From contig JADGEL010000002.1 in the NCBI GenBank assembly GCA_016744415.1, forward strand, positions 682,001-746,000: 64,000 nt of DNA, in the 5' to 3' direction. Origin of the DNA: Flavobacteriaceae bacterium (GTDB taxonomy: Bacteria; Bacteroidota; Bacteroidia; Flavobacteriales; Flavobacteriaceae). Positions 6,829 to 15,452 of the stretch are shown one piece after another. A program made the translations under genes and the position numbers. The notes beneath the pieces are model-generated. The model saw only the letters and a program-made list of their open reading frames with translations, was not told where the DNA came from and did no database searches. Within the stretch, counting starts at the first letter, position 1. Each line of letters begins with the position of its first letter.

Positions 6829-9006
6829 ATGGAAATGCAACAATTTTATTATGACAACAAGATTGTAAAAAACTTTATTTATGCTACTATCCTTTGGGGG
6901 TTAGTCGGTATGACTGTAGGTCTTTTACTAGCCTTTATGTTTTTATTCCCAAACATGACAAGCGGTATTTCATGGCTTAGTTTTGGTCGTTTACGTCCTT
7001 TACATACAAACGCTGTAATTTTTGCCTTTGTGGGTAATGCTATGTTTGCGGGTATTTATTACTCAACACAACGTTTGCTTAAAGCAAGAATGTTTAATGA
7101 CTGGATTAGTAAATTTCACTTTTGGGGATGGCAATTAATTATTGTTGCTGCTGCAATTACATTGCCGTTAGGATACTCAACAAGTAAAGAATATGCCGAA
7201 CTAGAATGGCCAATTGATATTGCAATTGCCTTAGTTTGGGTTGCATTTGGTGTAAACTTAATTGGAACCATGATTAAGCGTAGAGAACGTCATTTCTATG
7301 TTGCAATTTGGTTTTATTTAGCAACTTTTGTAACGGTTGCTGTCTTACATATTTTTAATAGTTTTGAATTACCTGTGAGTTTTATGAAAAGTTACTCGGT
7401 TTACGCCGGAGTTCAAGATGCATTAGTACAATGGTGGTACGGACATAATGCCGTAGCATTTTTCTTAACTACTCCTTTCTTAGGATTAATGTATTACTAT
7501 GTACCTAAAGCTGCAAATAGACCCGTATACTCTTATAGATTATCTATTGTTCATTTTTGGTCCTTGATCTTTTTATATATATGGGCTGGACCTCACCATT
7601 TACTATATTCTGCACTACCAGATTGGGCACAAAATCTAGGGGTAACATTCTCTATTATGCTACTAATGCCATCTTGGGGTGGTATGATTAACGGGCTTTT
7701 AACACTTAGAGGAGCTTGGGATAAAGTAAGAACTGATCCTGTTTTAAAATTCATGGTTGTTGCAATAACAGGTTACGGTATGGCAACTTTTGAAGGGCCT
7801 CTTTTGTCTATCAAATATTTTAATGCTATTGCACACTTTACCGATTGGATTATTGCTCACGTACATGTTGGCGCATTAGCATGGAACGGATTTATGGCAT
7901 TTGGTATGATTTATTGGTTGGTACCAAAAATGTTTAAAACAAAATTATTCTCAACTAGTTTAGCTAACACACACTTTTGGGTTGGTACTTTAGGTATTAT
8001 ATTATATGCATTACCTATGTATGTTGCAGGATTTATGCAAGCTACTATGTGGAAACAATTTACTCCGTTAGGAGGCTTGGTTTATGGTAACTTCTTAGAT
8101 ACCGTTACCCAAATCATCCCAATGTATTGGATGCGTGCAATAGGTGGTTCTATGTATATTCTAGGAGCATTTATTATGCTCTACAACATTGTTAAAACTG
8201 TAAAAGCAGGAAGTGCTGTTGAAGATGAATTGGCCGAAGCACCTGCTTTAAAGAAAATAATCAAAGGACGTTTAGCAGGTGAAAACTGGCACAGAGTATT
8301 GGAGAGAAAACCTATTAAATTAACTATTTTAGCAACAATTACTATTTTAATTGGTGGTGCTATTCAAATACTTCCAACCATTTTTGTAAAGTCTAACATC
8401 CCAACCATTAGTAGTGTGAAACCATATACACCTCTTGAATTAGAAGGACGTGATTTATACATACGAGAAGGTTGCGTTGGATGCCACTCTCAAATGATTA
8501 GGCCATTTAGATCTGAAGTAGAACGATATGGAGAATACTCTAAAGCTGGTGAATTTGTTTACGATCATCCATTCTTATGGGGATCAAAACGTACAGGTCC
8601 AGATTTACATCGTATTGGCGGAAAATACTCTGACAGCTGGCATTTAAATCATATGTTCGATCCACAATCAACATCAGCAGGGTCTATTATGCCACGTTAT
8701 CAATGGTTAATTAGAGATGAACTTGATATATCTGATATTCAAGATAAAATGAAAGTGATGGTAACTCTAGGAGTACCATACTCTGAAGAAGATATAGAAA
8801 ATGCAATTGATGATTTAAAATCTCAAGCATTGGATATTGAAATTAACTTGTTAGGTGATCCTACATTTGCTGAAAATTACAAAGCAGATAAGGAAGCTGC
8901 TAAAGCTGTTGGAGAAGAATTTATCCCTATCAGTGAAAAAGAAATTGTAGCAATGATCGCTTATTTACAACGATTAGGAACTGATATTAAAGTTAAAGAC
9001 GAATAA
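6829..9006 (+). CDS. ccoN: Fused cbb3 cytochrome c oxidase subunits I and II (CcoN-CcoO)
   Basis: A single 725-residue chain. Residues 1 to about 475 are the heme-copper oxidase subunit I with ligand histidines in RPLHTNAV, WWYGHNAVAFF, WAGPHHLLY and IIAHVHVGALAWN. After a charged linker (about 460-490) a membrane helix leads to a CcoO cytochrome c domain with GCVGCH (heme site 549-553) and a MPRY segment carrying the likely axial methionine. Proteobacteria encode these as two genes; the fusion is usual in Bacteroidota. It is the catalytic core of the high-affinity terminal oxidase in the inner membrane. Confidence 0.95.
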   Translation: MEMQQFYYDNKIVKNFIYATILWGLVGMTVGLLLAFMFLFPNMTSGISWLSFGRLRPLHTNAVIFAFVGNAMFAGIYYSTQRLLKARMFNDWISKFHFWGWQLIIVAAAITLPLGYSTSKEYAELEWPIDIAIALVWVAFGVNLIGTMIKRRERHFYVAIWFYLATFVTVAVLHIFNSFELPVSFMKSYSVYAGVQDALVQWWYGHNAVAFFLTTPFLGLMYYYVPKAANRPVYSYRLSIVHFWSLIFLYIWAGPHHLLYSALPDWAQNLGVTFSIMLLMPSWGGMINGLLTLRGAWDKVRTDPVLKFMVVAITGYGMATFEGPLLSIKYFNAIAHFTDWIIAHVHVGALAWNGFMAFGMIYWLVPKMFKTKLFSTSLANTHFWVGTLGIILYALPMYVAGFMQATMWKQFTPLGGLVYGNFLDTVTQIIPMYWMRAIGGSMYILGAFIMLYNIVKTVKAGSAVEDELAEAPALKKIIKGRLAGENWHRVLERKPIKLTILATITILIGGAIQILPTIFVKSNIPTISSVKPYTPLELEGRDLYIREGCVGCHSQMIRPFRSEVERYGEYSKAGEFVYDHPFLWGSKRTGPDLHRIGGKYSDSWHLNHMFDPQSTSAGSIMPRYQWLIRDELDISDIQDKMKVMVTLGVPYSEEDIENAIDDLKSQALDIEINLLGDPTFAENYKADKEAAKAVGEEFIPISEKEIVAMIAYLQRLGTDIKVKDE

Positions 9007-9007
9007 C

Positions 9008-9202
9008 ATGTTAAAATTTATCAAGCATCATATGACAGGTATTGATGGGATAGAGATCTATCCTATTATATCACTACTTATTTTCTTTGTTTTCTTTGTA
9101 GCCCTATTTTTTTGGGTAATCACAGCAAAAAAGAAACATTTAGATCATGTAAGCAATTTACCATTCGATTCATCAATTAAAAACGACAATCAAACATTAT
9201 GA
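9008..9202 (+). CDS. ccoQ: cbb3 oxidase small subunit CcoQ
   Basis: A 64-residue protein with one membrane helix (about 19-41) followed by a basic KKKH stretch, fitting CcoQ/FixQ in size, topology and position between ccoNO and ccoP. Sequence identity within this family is low, so the call leans on context. It overlaps ccoP by ATGA. Confidence 0.8.
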   Translation: MLKFIKHHMTGIDGIEIYPIISLLIFFVFFVALFFWVITAKKKHLDHVSNLPFDSSIKNDNQTL

Positions 9203-10068
9203 AATTTAAAGGATATTTTAGAACAGTTGTATTTGCAATAGCTGTATTTGCAACGCTATGGTATATATTAGACCTAACAATGATAGATTTAGTAGAGCAG
9301 CCATTAGTTGTTTTAGGGCTTGCAATCTTATTAATTGCCATTTTATTTAATGGCAAAATTGTAAATAATCTTAGAGAGACTAGAGCAAATAATTTAACCA
9401 ATCAAGAAAGAAATTCTAAAAATAATTGGTATAAAAGCTTGATGAAAATCCTAACTAATTCAAAACCAATTGAGCAAGAAGATGACATTTTACTAGAACA
9501 TGCTTATGACGGTATTCGCGAGTTAGATAATGATTTACCACCATGGTGGATTTATAGTTTTTATATCTCAATTGTTTTTGCATTTGGTTACTTAACGTAT
9601 TATCATGTAATGGATGGAGATGACCAAACAACAGAATTTAATAAAGAAATGGCACAAGCCAAGATTGATGTAGATGAATATAAGAAAACTGCAAAAAATT
9701 TAATCGATGCTACTACGGTTGAGTTAATGACTGAAGAAGCAGATTTAGCAAGTGGTAAAACAATTTTTGCAGAAAAATGTGTAGCATGCCATTTAGCAGA
9801 TGCTGGTGGTAGTATTGGACCAAACTTAACTGATGAGTATTGGATTTTAGGTGGTGGTATTAAAAACGTATTTAATACTGTATCAGAAGGTGGACGTGAT
9901 GGTAAAGGAATGATTCCTTGGAAAGCAGAACTGAAACCTGGCGAAATAGCACAAGTTTCGAGTTATATTCTTTCACTTCAAGGTACAACTCCTGCAAAAC
10001 CAAAAGCTGCAGAAGGAGATATTTGGAAAGCTGAAGAAGTAGAAGTTATTGAAAATGTAGAAGAGTAA
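9199..10068 (+). CDS. ccoP: cbb3 oxidase subunit III (CcoP), monoheme type
   Basis: A 289-residue membrane cytochrome c. Two hydrophobic segments lie near 9-50, a further helix carries LPPWWIYSFYISIVFAFGYL near 115-135 (the CcoP signature), and a cytochrome c domain has CVACH at 194-198. Only one CxxCH is present, whereas Proteobacterial CcoP has two, so this subunit should carry one heme c. The C-terminal tail is acidic. It overlaps ccoQ by four bases and is followed by a strong stem-loop. Confidence 0.9.
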   Translation: MKFKGYFRTVVFAIAVFATLWYILDLTMIDLVEQPLVVLGLAILLIAILFNGKIVNNLRETRANNLTNQERNSKNNWYKSLMKILTNSKPIEQEDDILLEHAYDGIRELDNDLPPWWIYSFYISIVFAFGYLTYYHVMDGDDQTTEFNKEMAQAKIDVDEYKKTAKNLIDATTVELMTEEADLASGKTIFAEKCVACHLADAGGSIGPNLTDEYWILGGGIKNVFNTVSEGGRDGKGMIPWKAELKPGEIAQVSSYILSLQGTTPAKPKAAEGDIWKAEEVEVIENVEE

Positions 10069-10091
10069 GTTTTAAAAACAATCTAATAAGA

Positions 10092-10131
10092 TATAACTGC
10101 GCTTTGACTATAGCATCAAAGTGCAGTTATA
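10092..10131 (+). terminator. Stem-loop between ccoP and ccoG
   Basis: Two 16-base arms (10092-10107 and 10116-10131) pair with a single G-T wobble around an 8-base loop and are followed by CTTTTA. It could end or attenuate the ccoSNOQP transcript before ccoG, or act as an RNA processing/stabilising element. The T tract is short, so it is probably leaky. Confidence 0.6.
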
Positions 10132-10153
10132 CTTTTACCATAATACTAAATAT

Positions 10154-11575
10154 ATGTCTGTTCAAAAAGACGAATCTTTTAGAGATTCAATTGGCACCAT
10201 TAAAAAAGATGGAAAACGACAATGGGTATTTCCTAAAAAACCAAGTGGGTTTTTTTATAAATATCGAACTTATGTAAGCTGGTTTTTATTACTTAGTTTA
10301 GTTGCTGCACCATTTATTAAGATAAACGGAAATCAATTTTTACTATTCAATATTATTGACCGTAAGTTTAATATTTTTAGTATTCCATTTTGGCCACAAG
10401 ATTTTTACCTCATTGTATTATCTATGATTATAGGAGTGGTATTCATCACACTCTTTACAGTTATTTATGGGCGTATTTTTTGCGGTTGGATTTGCCCTCA
10501 AACCATTTTTTTAGAAATGGTTTTCAGAAAAATTGAATATTGGATTGAAGGAGATAGAACTTCTCAAATGAAACTCGCTAAACAAGAATGGAATAGTGAT
10601 AAAATCAAAAAAAAACTTTTTAAGTGGTTCTTATTTTTTATTGTTTCATTTATCATTGCAAATGTTTTTCTTGCTTATTTTATCAGTAGCGATAAACTTC
10701 TAAAATATATTTCAGAAGGACCAACTGAAAATTTAAACACTCTTGTATATCTATTAGTATTTACTGGAGTATTCTATTTTATTTTTACATGGTTTAGAGA
10801 ACAAGTATGTATTATTGCTTGCCCTTACGGAAGGTTACAAGGCGTTTTATTAGATAACAAATCTATTAATGTTGCTTATGACTATAAACGTGGTGAGGGA
10901 GAAACAGGACGTGGAAAATTGAAGAAAGATGAAGATAGAGTAGCCACCGGAAAAGGTGATTGTATAGACTGTAACCAATGTGTTGCAGTATGTCCTACTG
11001 GAATTGATATTAGAAATGGCACGCAATTAGAATGTGTAAACTGTACTGCATGTATTGATGAGTGTGATGCAATTATGGAAAAAGTAAGCTTACCTAAAGG
11101 ATTAATTCGCTATGCATCTGAAGATAATATTGCAAAAGGTACAAAGTTTAAATTGAATGCCCGTGTTAAAGGATATTCAACCGTATTAATTGTTCTATTA
11201 ATCGCACTAACAACTTTATTGTTTATGCGTACAGATGTAGAAGCAGTAGTTTTAAGATTACCTGGGCAATTATACGAAACCAAAGAGAACAATGTAATTA
11301 GCAACGTATATACTTATAAGCTGATTAACAAAACATCTAAAGATATTGAGAATATCACATTTAAATTAATATCGCACGAAGGGGTCATAAAATTAATTGG
11401 CCATGAAGATTTTAAATTAAACAAGCAAGATTTATTAAGCGGAACTTTGTTTATAGAAATTCAAAGGAATGGTTTAAAAGATGCAAAGGAGAAAATTAAA
11501 ATTGGTGTTTATTCTAATGGTGAATTAATTGAAACTACTAAGACTAATTTCTTAGGACCACGAAGTTATAGATAA
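10154..11575 (+). CDS. ccoG: cbb3 oxidase accessory protein CcoG (FixG/RdxA)
   Basis: A 473-residue membrane ferredoxin-like protein needed for copper handling during cbb3 assembly. Motifs: CGWICPQ near 115, ACPYGRLQG near 221, two 4Fe-4S clusters in CIDCNQCVAVCP and CVNCTACIDEC (about 275-315), and a C-terminal Ig-like domain. The ATG at 10154 gives the conserved N-terminus (FRDSIGTIKKDGKRQWVFPK); a further upstream GTG would lie inside the stem-loop and is rejected. Confidence 0.93.
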   Translation: MSVQKDESFRDSIGTIKKDGKRQWVFPKKPSGFFYKYRTYVSWFLLLSLVAAPFIKINGNQFLLFNIIDRKFNIFSIPFWPQDFYLIVLSMIIGVVFITLFTVIYGRIFCGWICPQTIFLEMVFRKIEYWIEGDRTSQMKLAKQEWNSDKIKKKLFKWFLFFIVSFIIANVFLAYFISSDKLLKYISEGPTENLNTLVYLLVFTGVFYFIFTWFREQVCIIACPYGRLQGVLLDNKSINVAYDYKRGEGETGRGKLKKDEDRVATGKGDCIDCNQCVAVCPTGIDIRNGTQLECVNCTACIDECDAIMEKVSLPKGLIRYASEDNIAKGTKFKLNARVKGYSTVLIVLLIALTTLLFMRTDVEAVVLRLPGQLYETKENNVISNVYTYKLINKTSKDIENITFKLISHEGVIKLIGHEDFKLNKQDLLSGTLFIEIQRNGLKDAKEKIKIGVYSNGELIETTKTNFLGPRSYR

Positions 11576-11618
11576 GCTCTTTTCTGCGAAGATAAAAAGC
11601 TAACAAAAACTTAAACTA

Positions 11619-12059
11619 ATGAAAATAAATTGGGGAACAGGAATCGTAATTGCAATGATATTGTTTATGAGTTTTATTGCATTTTTTGTGATAAAATCAT
11701 TTGATGTTGATAACAAACATTTCTTGGTAGATGAAGAATATTATAAATCAGAACTCAAATATCAAGAAGAAATTGACAAACTAGAAAATACCAAAACACT
11801 TTCTAGTAAAATTATTATTTCTAAAACAACTACAGGATATATTATTGAGTTTCCAAAGGAAATAAATGATGAAACAATAGGAAAAGTGTCTTTTTTAAGA
11901 CCATCTACCAAAGTATTAGATTTTGAAATCCCATTAGTTATTGTTGCTAATAAAATGAACATTACTCATAACAATTTAGTTTCTGGAAATTGGAATATTA
12001 GGATTGATTTTACATCAAAATCTAAAGATTATTTAGTCAAACGCTCTATTATATATTAA
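11619..12059 (+). CDS. ccoH: FixH/CcoH-family protein
   Basis: A 146-residue protein with an N-terminal membrane helix (about 8-26) and a periplasmic beta-rich part. It has the FixH layout (NWGTGIVIAM at the start, a DNKHFLVDEEYYKSELKYQEEIDK segment, GNWNIRIDF near the end). CcoH interacts with the oxidase during assembly. It follows ccoG by 43 bases and its stop TAA shares one base with the next start codon. Confidence 0.85.
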   Translation: MKINWGTGIVIAMILFMSFIAFFVIKSFDVDNKHFLVDEEYYKSELKYQEEIDKLENTKTLSSKIIISKTTTGYIIEFPKEINDETIGKVSFLRPSTKVLDFEIPLVIVANKMNITHNNLVSGNWNIRIDFTSKSKDYLVKRSIIY

Positions 12060-12784
12060 TGCTTTACTCGGCACTCATATTAGGATTACTCGGCAGTTTT
12101 CATTGTATTGGTATGTGTGGTCCTATAGCATTTGTATTGCCCCTAAGCAGAGAAAATAACTTTAAAAAAATGATACAAGTTTCTTTGTATCATTTGGGAA
12201 GACTCCTCACCTATTCTTTTATTGGGCTACTATTCGGATTGCTTGGAAAAGGATTGTTCTTGATGGGGTTTCAACAACGTATCTCCATATTGGTCGGAGT
12301 ATTAATGATTGTCATTGTTTTAATTCCTGTACGAATTTTTAACAAGTATAATTTTTCAAGACCTCTGTATTCATTCGTAGGAAAAGTAAAATCAAATTTA
12401 GGCAAATTGCTAAAAAAGAAATCTTATAAAGCATTGTTTACTATCGGAATTTTAAATGGATTTTTACCATGCGGCTTGGTATATATGGCGTTGGTTGGAT
12501 CTATTGCAACAACCGATTCTACTCTAAGCGCATTGTATATGTTTATCTTCGGATTAGGAACTGTACCTTTAATGACCACCGCTGTTTATTTGGGTAATGT
12601 CCTTTCCATTTCTGTTCGAAATAAAATTCAAAAAGTAATACCTGTTTTTGTTGTGATGATTGGAATCTTGTTTATTCTTCGCGGATTGGGGCTAGGCATC
12701 CCTTATATTTCTCCTTCTGATGCTACATTGACTATTAGCAGCAACCCAACAGAATGCGTTGAGATTGATTCTTCAAATCAATAA
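12059..12784 (+). CDS. TauE/SafE-type membrane protein of the cbb3 cluster
   Basis: A 241-residue polytopic membrane protein (about six helices) that starts LGLLGSFHCIGMCGPIAF; the MCGP motif and the later GFLPCGLVY motif are typical of the subfamily found after ccoH in many bacteria, named sulfite exporter TauE/SafE or UreH-like. The conserved cysteine pairs and the location suggest a role in metal (copper) supply to the oxidase rather than sulfite export. This role is inferred. Confidence 0.8.
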   Translation: MLYSALILGLLGSFHCIGMCGPIAFVLPLSRENNFKKMIQVSLYHLGRLLTYSFIGLLFGLLGKGLFLMGFQQRISILVGVLMIVIVLIPVRIFNKYNFSRPLYSFVGKVKSNLGKLLKKKSYKALFTIGILNGFLPCGLVYMALVGSIATTDSTLSALYMFIFGLGTVPLMTTAVYLGNVLSISVRNKIQKVIPVFVVMIGILFILRGLGLGIPYISPSDATLTISSNPTECVEIDSSNQ

Positions 12785-12830
12785 ATTAGAAAAAAAATCA
12801 AATTTCAGAATCGTCTTAGCTATGAGTAGT

Positions 12831-12993
12831 AACTTACGACGTGACGATCTCAATATAAATAATGCATCCATCAGGAGATTGCCACACTACATTTCATTTC
12901 GTTCGCAATGATGCTACTAATGTTTTCCTCACAAAAATGGGCAACCATATCTAAAATCTAACCTTGGACTCCTAATTTCTAGAGAAAGACAAA
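12831..12993. repeat. Composite dispersed intergenic repeat, copy 1
   Basis: The 275-base convergent gap after the SafE-like gene holds two repeat modules. Module A (about 12871-12910) reads GAGATTGCCAC...CGCAATGA with short inverted arms ATTGC (12878-12882) and GCAAT (12905-12909). Module B (12964-12993) is a degraded TGGATTCC...GAGAAAGACAAA. Both modules recur near 44.8-44.95 kb and 48.5 kb. No coding potential is seen. Confidence 0.55.
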
Positions 12994-13025
12994 AAAGCAA
13001 CCCCTATATTAAAAAGAGATTGCTT
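12991..13025 (-). terminator. Intrinsic terminator of rluB
   Basis: On the minus strand AAGCAATCTC (13025-13016) pairs with GGGGTTGCTT (13004-12995), 10 pairs with two G-T wobbles, followed directly by a run of T. It lies 35 bases after the rluB stop. Confidence 0.75.
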
Positions 13026-13059
13026 TATTTCATTTTATCTGCAAATACGAACAACTAAT

Positions 13060-13929
13060 CTATATCATATTCAAATTAATAACCTCTTGGCTTGTTAGTG
13101 GCCTATGATGTCCGCGTGGTAAGTTTTTCTTCGTTAATCCTGCAAAAATAACACGGTCTAGTTTTACAACTGTATATCCAAAATTCTCGAATATTTTACG
13201 AACAATTCTATTTCTACCAGAATGGATTTCGATTCCAACTTCAGTTTTTGACTGTCCTTCTACATAAGAGATAGCATCCACAAAAACCATTTTACCTTCT
13301 AACATAAAGTTACCAGCAATGGTTTGCATATCTTTCATCGATAATTTTTTATCTAAAGATGCATGGTATAGTTTTTTGACATTGTGTTTTGGGTGTGTCA
13401 ACTTTTTTGCCAGGTCTCCATCATTGGTAAACAATAATAAACCAGTTGTATTTCTATCCAATCTCCCAACAGGATAAATACGCTCTTTGGTAGCACTTTC
13501 AATAATATGCATTACCGTTTTACGCCCTCTATCATCTTCCATCGTGGTAATCATATTCTTAGGCTTGTTCATCAAAACATAGCGTTTTGTTTCGATAGAT
13601 AATAAAGCTCCATCAAAACGAACCACATCATCCTTTTGAACTTTATAACCCATTTCGGTTATAATCTTTCCATTAACTGTAGCATTACCTGCTCCAATAT
13701 ACACATCGGCATCGCGACGTGAGCATATACCAGCATTGGCAATATATTTATTTAAACGAATTCCATCCGCTACATTTTCCTTTTTAGGAGTTAAGTTGGG
13801 TTTGCGTTTAAAAGTTTTTACGTTTTGTGGATTAGGACGAAAATTTTTAGTTTTCATCTTTTTTACTGGAGATTTCTGAGGAGTTTTTTTAGCGTGTCGT
13901 CCTCTCGACGAGTTTTCTCTTGTTGACAT
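13060..13929 (-). CDS. rluB: Ribosomal large-subunit pseudouridine synthase, RluB/RsuA family
   Basis: A 289-residue enzyme that makes pseudouridine in rRNA. About 55 N-terminal residues are basic and low-complexity (Arg/Lys/Pro), then an S4 RNA-binding domain (IRLNKYIANAGICSRRDADVYI), then the RsuA-type catalytic domain with the active Asp in GRLDRNTTGLLL. The RluB versus RluF assignment is by family only. The ATG at 13929 is supported by a perfect -7 element at 13948-13955; an upstream in-frame ATG would fall inside that element. Confidence 0.88.
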   Translation of the reverse strand: MSTRENSSRGRHAKKTPQKSPVKKMKTKNFRPNPQNVKTFKRKPNLTPKKENVADGIRLNKYIANAGICSRRDADVYIGAGNATVNGKIITEMGYKVQKDDVVRFDGALLSIETKRYVLMNKPKNMITTMEDDRGRKTVMHIIESATKERIYPVGRLDRNTTGLLLFTNDGDLAKKLTHPKHNVKKLYHASLDKKLSMKDMQTIAGNFMLEGKMVFVDAISYVEGQSKTEVGIEIHSGRNRIVRKIFENFGYTVVKLDRVIFAGLTKKNLPRGHHRPLTSQEVINLNMI

Positions 13930-13947
13930 CTTAAAAATAATTTTGGG

Positions 13948-13955
13948 CAAAGATA
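13948..13955 (-). promoter_or_regulatory. -7 promoter element of rluB
   Basis: Minus strand TATCTTTG, perfect TAnnTTTG match; predicted start near 13944, 15 bases before the ATG. Confidence 0.6.
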
Positions 13956-14006
13956 CTTCTTATTTTTTGATTTACGATTGATGAATTACTAATGGCATTT
14001 TGAAGT

Positions 14007-15317
14007 TTAAATTTCGCTAAGAAAAGAATTGTATTCACACTCACTTATTTGCCAAAATATAAAAGGATACTTTTCTTTAGACTCCTTCACCATTTTTCTT
14101 TTGCTCTCATCAAAGTATTCTGCGTATTTCAATTTATATTCTAATTCTAAATATTGAGTTCTCAATTCAATAATTGTATTTTTAACATCTCCCAATACGT
14201 TTATAAAATCTTGATATTTAGAATCATCTTCGGCATAATAAAAAACTTGAGTAATAGGATTCACAGTTAATTTATTTCTTAGATTTTTTTTTAATTCTTC
14301 CCTATTAGATATTATTTTATCATTAATAAACATAGACTCCTTATCAACCTTTAACAATATTGTATTTACTTTATTAAATGTTGGGTAGGCAGGTTCAAAA
14401 ATCTCAATTTCTTCATAATCTTCATAATCTTCATAATCTTCATAATCTTCATAATCTGAAGTCACAACTTCTAGTCCTTTATTTTTAGATGCTTTGTAAA
14501 TACTTTTATTTATAGAGTCTTGCTTTTTAAAATATCTATTTCTTTTATTTTGATACTCATCCTCAATAGGTTTCTCTAAAGGACGCATAATCATAGAAAG
14601 TCTATTGACCTTATCATATTCACTTGATTCTAACAAATAACTAACTTGTTCATAACCGGCAAACTTTAATTGCTCTTCTAAAAATAGAATATCTTTCATT
14701 TTAATATTTCTATCCGCAATTATGAAATGTCTTATATATCTTTTTTCGTCAGAAGGAATCGGTAGTCCCTCTTTAAGAGCCTCCATATAAAAATTACGAT
14801 CTAAAGGAATTATTTTATCGTTATAATTTGTGGTTAATTTATCATCAATATATTTTAAATAAACCAAAAAGGTTATTTGATGATTATTATCAACTTTCTC
14901 GGTTACTCCTCTTCCAGTAGGTAAATCCGTAATAAACCTTTTGTCATTTAATAAATCAAATACTGCATGCCTTTCCTTGCTTCGCTTAAATGTAGCAATT
15001 AATGTGTCAGATTCAATATCAAAAAGTTTTAACTCAGAAGTAGATAAAGTAAACCTAGAGACAAAGTCACTATAATAGGGTCTCTTTCTAATAATAAATA
15101 TATCATGCTCAACAAAATAAGGCGTTCTATCTCTATAAATAGAAGTATATTCAACAAACCATCCACCTTCAATTTTAATTAATGAACGGGTAGCAATATT
15201 ATTCGAAATATCCTCACCAACCCAATAACCTTGAATTTCTTTTGCTGACTTACAGCTAACAATGCAAGTAAAATAAAATCCAAGTAAAATAAAATAATAA
15301 ATTCCTTTCGTTCTCAT
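14007..15317 (-). CDS. Hypothetical lipoprotein with DYE tandem repeat
   Basis: A 436-residue protein I do not recognise. The N-terminus is a lipoprotein signal (hydrophobic stretch then IVSC, acylated Cys near 22), so it should be membrane-anchored. Residues near 285-302 are an acidic tandem repeat of Asp-Tyr-Glu encoded by five exact 9-base units. The rest is mixed alpha/beta with a SKRK/KESKEKYPF tail. No catalytic motif is evident. It lies alone between rluB (same strand) and a divergent TetR gene, at one edge of an apparent accessory block. Confidence 0.75.
   Translation of the reverse strand: MRTKGIYYFILLGFYFTCIVSCKSAKEIQGYWVGEDISNNIATRSLIKIEGGWFVEYTSIYRDRTPYFVEHDIFIIRKRPYYSDFVSRFTLSTSELKLFDIESDTLIATFKRSKERHAVFDLLNDKRFITDLPTGRGVTEKVDNNHQITFLVYLKYIDDKLTTNYNDKIIPLDRNFYMEALKEGLPIPSDEKRYIRHFIIADRNIKMKDILFLEEQLKFAGYEQVSYLLESSEYDKVNRLSMIMRPLEKPIEDEYQNKRNRYFKKQDSINKSIYKASKNKGLEVVTSDYEDYEDYEDYEDYEEIEIFEPAYPTFNKVNTILLKVDKESMFINDKIISNREELKKNLRNKLTVNPITQVFYYAEDDSKYQDFINVLGDVKNTIIELRTQYLELEYKLKYAEYFDESKRKMVKESKEKYPFIFWQISECEYNSFLSEI
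14411..14455. repeat. 9-bp tandem repeat, five copies, inside the lipoprotein gene
   Basis: CTTCATAAT repeats exactly five times with no interruption. Each unit adds three residues (Asp-Tyr-Glu on the coding strand), so unit gain or loss keeps the reading frame and would only change the length of the acidic segment. Confidence 0.9.
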
Positions 15318-15401
15318 AGGTAAATTGTCTGATTTTCTTTTTCTAATTATTCTTGTCTAAGATAGTTCAATTTTAAAGTTTATAAAAAATATTTTTTTTA
15401 C

Positions 15402-15433
15402 TTGCATATTCGATAGTAATACTATTATATTTG
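15402..15433 (+). promoter_or_regulatory. tetR-like gene promoter with embedded palindromic operator
   Basis: The -7 element TATATTTG (15426-15433) is perfect and a TTG (15402-15404) is placed as -33 element. Between them ATAGTA-A-TACTAT (15413-15425) is a perfect 13-base inverted repeat. A repressor bound there would block the promoter, so autorepression by the adjacent TetR-type protein is likely. Confidence 0.6.
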
Positions 15434-15452
15434 AGTGCTAATAATTATTTGT

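Noticed and set aside
15435-15452. GTG start for the TetR gene
   Set aside because: It lies at or before the predicted transcript start; the TTG at 15453 fits the promoter.
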